The translations under genes were made by a program, and so were the position numbers. A DNA stretch of 29,592 bases from Bacteroidota bacterium (GTDB lineage: Bacteria; Bacteroidota; Bacteroidia; Flavobacteriales_F; PHOS-HE28), in NCBI GenBank assembly GCA_023418095.1, contig JAEZDL010000271.1, positions 1 through 29,592 on the forward strand, given 5' to 3'. The notes beneath the pieces were generated by a model, which saw only the letters and a list, made by a program, of their open reading frames with translations, had not been told where the DNA came from and did no database searches. Within the stretch, counting starts at the first letter, position 1, and each line of letters starts with the position of its first letter. This document shows positions 24,904 through 29,592 of this stretch, in pieces.

Positions 24904-25476
24904 ATGAAACTCCCGAGAATTTCCAGACCGGCCGCGATCATTGTGGCGCTGCCGCTCCTTTTTGCCTGTGGTGCACAAGAAGGTGAGAACGCGACCGGCA
25001 CCACGAACACCACCGGAACCACCCCCCGTGCCGGCCAGAGTGCCGTGGTTGATGACAAGAGCGAACCTACCGTAGTGGGTGTGGCGGTGGGATCACCCGA
25101 CCATAAGACGCTGGTGGCCGCGGTGCAGCATGTGAAGTACGAGGATGTACTTTCCAATACTGGACCATTCACCGTCTATGCTCCCACCGATGCGGCGTTC
25201 AACGCGCTTCCAGAAGGAACATTGGACAATTTGCTGAAGCCGGAGAACAAGGCGACCCTTGAGAATATACTGGAGTACCATGTAGCCTTGGGTGTGATGC
25301 AGCCGGACAAGATGGGCAATGGCCGAAAGGTCGGCATGGCCAACGGCCAGAACGTGGAGTTCAAGAAGATGGATGATGGTACGGTGATGATCAACGATGC
25401 CAGGGTGCTTGGCACGGCGGAAGCCAGCAATGGATTGGTAGTGGTGATCGACAAGGTGCTTCTACCGCCACAGTGA
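24904..25476 (+). CDS. Fasciclin-domain lipoprotein
   Basis: This 190-residue exported lipoprotein has a signal ending LPLLFAC, a Thr/Gly/Asn-rich linker (TGTTNTTGTTPRAG), and a single fasciclin (FAS1/beta-Ig-H3) domain at about residues 55-190. Domain hallmarks are VAAVQHVKYEDVLSNTGPFTVYAPTDAAF, the middle LENILEYHV (the usual H2-like YH segment), and NGLVVVIDKVLLPP at the end. FAS1 domains mediate adhesion, and in some bacteria they accompany metalloenzymes, but no ligand can be deduced here. It lies 101 bases after nosY on the same strand, so it may be read from the nos promoter or its own. TAAGATTTG (24876-24884) is a -7-like sequence with one extra base. Confidence 0.88.
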   Translation: MKLPRISRPAAIIVALPLLFACGAQEGENATGTTNTTGTTPRAGQSAVVDDKSEPTVVGVAVGSPDHKTLVAAVQHVKYEDVLSNTGPFTVYAPTDAAFNALPEGTLDNLLKPENKATLENILEYHVALGVMQPDKMGNGRKVGMANGQNVEFKKMDDGTVMINDARVLGTAEASNGLVVVIDKVLLPPQ

Positions 25477-25506
25477 CCGTTCATTTCATCGATCGCCATG
25501 GGATCG

Positions 25507-25531
25507 AAGGCGTCCGAACGGGCGCCTTTTT
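25507..25531 (+). terminator. Intrinsic terminator after the fasciclin gene
   Basis: AAGGCGTCCG pairs with CGGGCGCCTT (one T-G pair, tight loop), followed by T3. It lies 30 bases after the fasciclin stop and probably ends the nos-fasciclin transcript. Confidence 0.85.
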
Positions 25532-25614
25532 CCTTGGCCCTTATCAACGATCTTCATGGGATCTTTCGTAACTTTTACCATCGGTTGAAAACCATGTTGA
25601 TGATCGCCCGTTTA

Positions 25615-25661
25615 ATATGACGCATATCATGAAATAGGTTTTTCCACCGGGGCAGTTTTGG
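25615..25661 (+). promoter_or_regulatory. Candidate promoter region of nrdJ
   Basis: The 203 bases between the fasciclin and nrdJ genes hold the terminator, then this region. TAGGTTTT (25635-25642) and CAGTTTTG (25654-25661) are one-mismatch matches to TAnnTTTG. TTTA at 25611 lies at a plausible -33 distance from the first. ATATG-ACG-CATAT (25615-25627) is a short perfect dyad that could be an operator. I saw neither a NrdR box pair nor a cobalamin riboswitch B12-box. Confidence 0.3.
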
Positions 25662-25679
25662 ATCTTCAATCCAACGCCC

Positions 25680-28244
25680 ATGCCTCTTACCGCAACCGAA
25701 CCCTACATGCCCGTTCCCGTTCCGCTGAAGACCGCGACATACACCAATGAGGAAGTGCTGGCCAACGCGCTTTCCTACTTCAAGGGAGATGATCTGGCAG
25801 CCACCACCTGGCTCAACAAATACGCGCTTCGCAATTCCGAAGGTGATCTGATCGAGAAAAGTCCGGCCGACATGCATCTGCGCATGGCCCGTGAATTCGC
25901 CCGGATCGAAAGATCGTACCGGCCGATCCCCGATGAGAAGAGATCGCTTCTTTCAGCATATGGCCGCGAGCGGAAACTGCTTGATGAGGATCGGATCTTC
26001 GATCTGTTCGACGGTTTTCGAGATATCGTTCCGCAGGGTAGTGTGATGGCCTCGCTGGGCGATCCGTTCAGGCTCGCTTCGCTCAGCAATTGCGTCGTGC
26101 TGCCCGCTCCCTTCGATTCGTATGCAGGGATCTTCCGCAATGATCAGCAGCTGGCGCAGCTCTTCAAGCGGAGGTGCGGAGTGGGCTTCGATCTGAGCAC
26201 CTTGCGGCCTGCCGGTGCAGCAGTGAGCAATGCGGCCAGGAGCAGCACCGGTGCGGTCTCCTTCATGGATCGCTTCAGCAATACCACGCGTGAAGTGGCG
26301 CAGAAAGGTCGTCGCGGTGCGCTTATGCTTACGATGGATATCGCTCATCCGGATATCGAGCATTTCATACTGATCAAGCAGGACCTTTCGAAGGTGACCG
26401 GGGCGAATGTGAGCGTACGGGTAAGTGATGAATTCCTGCGTGCGGTGGAGCATGATCAGCAGTTCACGCTGCGCTGGCCGATCGATGCGAAGGAGCCTTC
26501 GATCACCCGAAATGTGAACGCACGCGAGCTGTGGGACACGTTGATCGGGTGTGCGCATAAGACCGCGGAACCCGGCATCATCCTATGGGATCGCCAGCAT
26601 CATTATTCCACGTCTTCGGTCTACCCTGGCTTCAGGAACGAAAGCACGAACCCATGCAGTGAGATAGCCATGCAAGGTGGGGATAGCTGCCGGTTGATCG
26701 CGATCAACCTGTACAGTTTCGTGGACAATGCCTTTACGCCGGCTGCCCGTTTCGATCATGATCGCTTCGCCGAGGTGACGTACGAAGCGCAACGCCTGAT
26801 GGATGATCTGGTGGATCTCGAATTGGAAGCCGTGGACAAGATCCTGGCAAAGATCGATTCCGATCCCGAGCCGGAGGAAGTGAAGAGCGTGGAGCGCGAG
26901 ACGTGGGAACTGCTGCGCGATACCGGACGAAAAGGCCGGAGGACAGGTCTTGGTTTCACAGGCCTTGCCGATGCGCTCGCCGCCATGGGCCTGAAGTATG
27001 ACAGCGATGCTGCGCTTGAGGCCACGGAACATATCATGCGCACCAAATGCCGCGCTGAGTTCGATAGCAGCATCGATCTGGCGATCGAGCGTGGTGCTTT
27101 CCATGGTTTTGATCCAAGGATCGAGAAGACCTCCGATTTCGTTTCGATGCTCGCGACCGAACTTCCCAAAGTGCATGCGAGGATGATGGAACATGGCCGG
27201 AGGAACATCAGTCTCAGCACGGTGGCACCAACGGGTACCTTGAGCCTGCTCACCCGTACCAGCAGCGGGATCGAACCGGTGTACATGCTCGGCTACACGA
27301 GAAGGCGGAAGATCTCCGCCGGATCGGAAGCGAAGGCTTCGTTCACCGATGAAATGGGTGATCAGTGGGAGGAATTCACCGTGCACCACCCGAGGTTGAT
27401 CGATTGGATGGAAGCGACCGGAAAGTCCGATAGCGCTGAAAGTCCCTATGCGGGCTCCACTGCGAATGAGATCGATTGGAGCCGCCGGGTACGATTGCAG
27501 TCCGTTGTACAGAAGTACATAACCCATTCGATCAGCAGCACGATCAACCTGCCTTCCACGGCCACCAAGGAGCAGGTCGGTTCGATCTACCTGGAAGCGT
27601 GGCACCATGGCTTGAAAGGCATCACTGTGTACAGGGATGGATCGAGAAGCGGTGTTCTCGTTGCGAAGGAAGAGAAGAACAAGGAGCAGATCGCGCATGC
27701 GCAGCCACGCCCGGAAAGGTTGGAGGCCGATGTGCTGCGTTTCAACAACGAAACAGAGCCTTGGCTGGCCGTTGTTGGCCTGTTGGATGGCAAGCCGTAC
27801 GAGATCTTCACCGGGAGGGCCGAAGGAGCGTTCGAACTGCCGCGTTGGGTGCAGAATGGCTGGGTGGTGAAACGCAAGGACGTAAGGACCAGGAAGAACA
27901 TCTACGATCTGGAGTACGCCGATGCAGATGATTATCGCGTTACGATCCAGGGTTTGAGCCGAAGCTTCGACAAGGAGTATTGGAACTATGCGATCCTGAT
28001 CAGCGGAATGCTTCGCCAGGGAATGCCACTGCCACAAGTGGTGGATGTCGTCGCCAACCTGAACCTGTACGATGCGACTTTGAACACCTGGAAGAACAGC
28101 GTGGCCCGTGCATTACAGCGATACATTCCCGATGGCACCAGCGCCATGGGGCGGAAGTGTCTCGAGTGTGGTGATTCGGATGGTCTGTACTACGAGGAAG
28201 GCTGCCTGAAATGCAAGAGCTGCGGCAGTTCGAAGTGTGGTTGA
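25680..28244 (+). CDS. nrdJ: Adenosylcobalamin-dependent (class II) ribonucleotide reductase
   Basis: NrdJ reduces ribonucleotides to deoxyribonucleotides using a B12-generated thiyl radical and works with or without O2. The 854-residue protein keeps the catalytic set: N324, C326 (radical Cys) and E328 in NPCSEI, with redox-pair cysteines C138 (LSNCVVLP) and C337 (GDSCRLIAINL). The spacing of these residues matches class II enzymes. RRCGVGFDLSTLRP and VAPTGTLSLL are further family motifs. No N-terminal ATP-cone is evident. The C-terminus carries a Cys-rich zinc-ribbon-like tail with C827, C830, C842, C845, C848 and C853 (KCLECG, GCLKCKSCG) that re-reduces the active site. The gene is monocistronic or nearly so. 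No cobalamin biosynthesis or transport gene is in the window. Confidence 0.96.
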   Translation: MPLTATEPYMPVPVPLKTATYTNEEVLANALSYFKGDDLAATTWLNKYALRNSEGDLIEKSPADMHLRMAREFARIERSYRPIPDEKRSLLSAYGRERKLLDEDRIFDLFDGFRDIVPQGSVMASLGDPFRLASLSNCVVLPAPFDSYAGIFRNDQQLAQLFKRRCGVGFDLSTLRPAGAAVSNAARSSTGAVSFMDRFSNTTREVAQKGRRGALMLTMDIAHPDIEHFILIKQDLSKVTGANVSVRVSDEFLRAVEHDQQFTLRWPIDAKEPSITRNVNARELWDTLIGCAHKTAEPGIILWDRQHHYSTSSVYPGFRNESTNPCSEIAMQGGDSCRLIAINLYSFVDNAFTPAARFDHDRFAEVTYEAQRLMDDLVDLELEAVDKILAKIDSDPEPEEVKSVERETWELLRDTGRKGRRTGLGFTGLADALAAMGLKYDSDAALEATEHIMRTKCRAEFDSSIDLAIERGAFHGFDPRIEKTSDFVSMLATELPKVHARMMEHGRRNISLSTVAPTGTLSLLTRTSSGIEPVYMLGYTRRRKISAGSEAKASFTDEMGDQWEEFTVHHPRLIDWMEATGKSDSAESPYAGSTANEIDWSRRVRLQSVVQKYITHSISSTINLPSTATKEQVGSIYLEAWHHGLKGITVYRDGSRSGVLVAKEEKNKEQIAHAQPRPERLEADVLRFNNETEPWLAVVGLLDGKPYEIFTGRAEGAFELPRWVQNGWVVKRKDVRTRKNIYDLEYADADDYRVTIQGLSRSFDKEYWNYAILISGMLRQGMPLPQVVDVVANLNLYDATLNTWKNSVARALQRYIPDGTSAMGRKCLECGDSDGLYYEEGCLKCKSCGSSKCG

Positions 28245-28277
28245 CCAGCATCATTCCGTACCACGTGGGAAAACCCC

Positions 28278-28285
28278 TATTTTTG
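28278..28285 (+). promoter_or_regulatory. Bacteroidota -7 promoter element before the Cys/His-rich protein gene
   Basis: TATTTTTG is an exact match to TAnnTTTG, identical to the element before actA. It ends 18 bases before the ATG at 28304, which suggests a leader of only about 12 bases. No -33 TTTG at the expected distance was found. Confidence 0.5.
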
Positions 28286-28303
28286 GTGAACACAAACCCT
28301 CAC

Positions 28304-28705
28304 ATGCGCATCCTCCTCACCCTTATCGCGGTGGTCGCCTTCCTTGGAACCACTTCGGCACAAGAAACTGTAAAAGAAAAGAAGCGGAACAAAAAAGCCC
28401 GTACGGAATCCGTGTCCACGCCGGCTGCGGAACCAGGTACTGCGGTTGCTCCAAAGGCCGGGTGCTGCGCTGGAAAGTCAGCTTCGGCACAAGCTGCGTG
28501 CGGTAGCAAGGCCGGTGATGCAAAGGCATCCACTGGTGAAGCGGCCACATCCACTGAAGGTGCTGCGGCACCAAAAGCTGCCGGATGTTGCGCTGGCAAG
28601 TCCGCTGAGGCACGAGCAACCTGCCATGGCAAGGGCGAAGCGCATGCCCATGAGCACGGTGAAGCTGCGCCTGCTGGCGAGCCTGCTGCAGCACCGCAGG
28701 AATGA
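28304..28705 (+). CDS. Small Cys/His-rich exported protein with internal duplication
   Basis: This 133-residue protein has a Sec signal (MRILLTLIAVVAFLGTTSAQ), a Lys/Arg-rich stretch (KEKKRNKKAR), and then Ala-rich low-complexity sequence containing two copies of an about 40-residue unit. Each unit starts APK(A)AGCCAGKSA and contains another single Cys; the second ends in a His cluster (CHGKGEAHAHEHGEA). Paired Cys plus His suggest metal binding, copper or zinc for example, but I recognise no family. An upstream in-frame ATG at 28211 lies inside nrdJ; the exact -7 element at 28278 and the signal peptide favour 28304. A terminator lies 18 bases after the stop. Confidence 0.75.
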   Translation: MRILLTLIAVVAFLGTTSAQETVKEKKRNKKARTESVSTPAAEPGTAVAPKAGCCAGKSASAQAACGSKAGDAKASTGEAATSTEGAAAPKAAGCCAGKSAEARATCHGKGEAHAHEHGEAAPAGEPAAAPQE

Positions 28706-28722
28706 ATTCATCTGTACTGAAT

Positions 28723-28754
28723 GAAAAAGACCTGGAACGATCCAGGTCTTTTTC
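28723..28754. terminator. Bidirectional terminator between convergent genes
   Basis: GAAAAAGACCTGG pairs perfectly with CCAGGTCTTTTTC around a 6-base loop. With A5 on one side and T5 on the other it can serve both the plus-strand Cys/His-rich gene and the minus-strand lipoprotein gene. Confidence 0.92.
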
Positions 28755-28772
28755 ATTTTCTCTGAACAGCTA

Positions 28773-29309
28773 TTAATTCGGGTTGGCAGGAACAGCTTCT
28801 TCAGCGGGTATTCCTTCCATCGTGTCAGGCGTTCCTGTTGTCGTCGATCCAGGTTCGGTCGTTGGCGTATTTGCCTGATCTGGATCCGATGTAGTTACCG
28901 TGTTACCGGATGTTGTAGTCCCTTCCGTAGTTGTCGTGGATGTTCCGGTTGTGGTCTGTTCAGTGGTTCCTGTTGTGGTATTCCCAGTATGTGTGGGAGC
29001 GCTCAAAGACCTGTCATCATTGTTGTCAGGGCGTTCGGCGTCCATCAGCTTTGTATCAATATTGGTGTTGCCATCGCCGGCCGGCGCGATCGTGGAATCA
29101 TTCCGGATCTCATGCTGGAACGGGATCGCATCTTCCGGTGGGTTCACTTCATCGATCGGTTCACGCATCTGGTCCCGATCGCCGGACATTTCAGGCGTTT
29201 CATGGATATTATCACGATCGGATCGCTCTTCCATCCGATCCTCCGGCCCGCTACTGCATGCTACCATCGAGGCAGCGACCGCAGCCATCATCACGTATTT
29301 CATGGTCAT
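28773..29309 (-). CDS. Threonine-rich lipoprotein, function unknown
   Basis: This protein of about 178 residues begins MTMKYVMMAAVAASMVAC, a lipoprotein signal, followed by SSGPEDRMEERSDRDN, a strongly charged Asp/Glu/Arg segment. The C-terminal half is low-complexity Thr/Gly/Ser with many TTT and TTG runs (about residues 105-165), presumably disordered. No domain is recognisable. Reading can be extended upstream to 29366, but that adds non-signal residues; 29309 or 29303 are the sensible starts. The DNA of the Thr-rich part is repetitive (GTT/TTGTGG-like on the plus strand) and could be unstable. It is probably transcribed alone, convergent with the Cys/His-rich gene. Confidence 0.65.
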   Translation of the reverse strand: MTMKYVMMAAVAASMVACSSGPEDRMEERSDRDNIHETPEMSGDRDQMREPIDEVNPPEDAIPFQHEIRNDSTIAPAGDGNTNIDTKLMDAERPDNNDDRSLSAPTHTGNTTTGTTEQTTTGTSTTTTEGTTTSGNTVTTSDPDQANTPTTEPGSTTTGTPDTMEGIPAEEAVPANPN

Positions 29310-29434
29310 TGTATTTGCCCCGATCGGGAACAAGCTTCTTGCCATCGCATCTCCCATCAGCCCCATGCGCAGGGATCGTTACCTGATGTCCGTCATATTC
29401 CACGTGTTGTGGTGCCGGTACCTTGGTCCTTGCG

Positions 29435-29592
29435 ATGGAACAGCCCGCCAGCAGCGGTACGGAAGAGCGGACTTACGGTAGCTCGTGGAAACGATGGATC
29501 TACTTCGGTCTGATCGGTCTGTTCATCGTTCAATCGATCCTCACCTGGAGCACTTCCACCGCAGTGCCGGAAGGAATGGGCACATTGAATGA
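29435..29592 (+). CDS. Partial membrane protein, truncated by the window end
   Basis: An open frame of 52 codons begins with ATG at 29435 and is still open at the last base. The peptide MEQPASSGTEERTYGSSWKR is a soluble, charged start. WIYFGLIGLFIVQSILTWS is one hydrophobic helix, and TSTAVPEGMGTLN continues past it. The pattern suggests a cytosolic N-terminus, one membrane anchor and an extracytoplasmic domain. No family can be named from this fragment. It is divergent from the Thr-rich lipoprotein gene, 125 bases away, and no exact TAnnTTTG was seen between them. Confidence 0.5.
   Translation, partial: MEQPASSGTEERTYGSSWKRWIYFGLIGLFIVQSILTWSTSTAVPEGMGTLN

Noticed and set aside
25477..25679. 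Cobalamin riboswitch upstream of nrdJ
   Set aside because: The region is only 203 bases, part of it a terminator, and I could not find a B12-box-like sequence or the needed stems.
26583..28037. A 484-codon minus-strand open frame opposite nrdJ
   Set aside because: Shadow of a well-conserved gene; no signal, domain or promoter of its own.

Overview
The window looks like a chromosomal segment of a Bacteroidota bacterium, probably Flavobacteriales-like. The evidence is a type IX secretion C-terminal sorting domain, an alternative complex III (ACIII) operon fused to aa3 oxidase genes, a clade II (Sec/lipoprotein type) nitrous oxide reductase cluster, and promoter elements matching the Bacteroidota -7 consensus TAnnTTTG. 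GC content is clearly above 50% by eye and GATC is strikingly frequent. No tRNA, rRNA, CRISPR or insertion sequence was seen.

Layout. (1) 59-2869: infB, translation initiation factor IF-2, closed by a perfect palindromic terminator. (2) 2951-4444: an exported delta-60-repeat protein with a T9SS sorting domain; 4485-4952 on the minus strand: a small SPOR-domain exported protein. (3) 5143-16925: one long plus-strand respiratory operon, actABCDEF (ACIII, quinol:cytochrome c oxidoreductase), an unannotated-looking 51-codon membrane peptide gene, coxB and coxA. It is closed by a strong hairpin shared with the convergent gene. A perfect 7-5-7 inverted repeat lies upstream of actA. (4) 16979-18220, minus: a 12-TM protein resembling haem-copper oxidase subunit I or NnrS but without the catalytic signature. 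(5) 18333-24802: the nitrous oxide reduction cluster, lipoprotein cytochrome c, nosZ, a membrane protein, nosL, nosD, nosF, nosY, with a long RNA hairpin just after nosZ. (6) 24904-25476: fasciclin-domain lipoprotein, then a terminator. (7) 25680-28244: class II (B12-dependent) ribonucleotide reductase nrdJ. (8) 28304-28705: small Cys/His-rich exported protein with an internal duplication. (9) 28773-29309, minus: Thr-rich lipoprotein. (10) 29435 to the window end: start of an unknown membrane protein, cut off by the window.

How the genes fit together. ACIII oxidises menaquinol and passes electrons to its own c-type haems (ActA, ActE) and on to the aa3 oxidase CoxAB to reduce O2. The adjacent nos cluster encodes a second terminal acceptor branch (N2O to N2) with its own lipoprotein monohaem cytochrome c, copper chaperone (NosL) and maturation transporter (NosDFY). 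No nosR, nosX, nosG or nosH is present, so the neighbouring ACIII is an obvious inferred electron source for NosZ. An O2-independent ribonucleotide reductase downstream fits a facultative life at low oxygen. Several start codons implied by the longest open frames are corrected here using signal peptides, overlaps and promoter positions.
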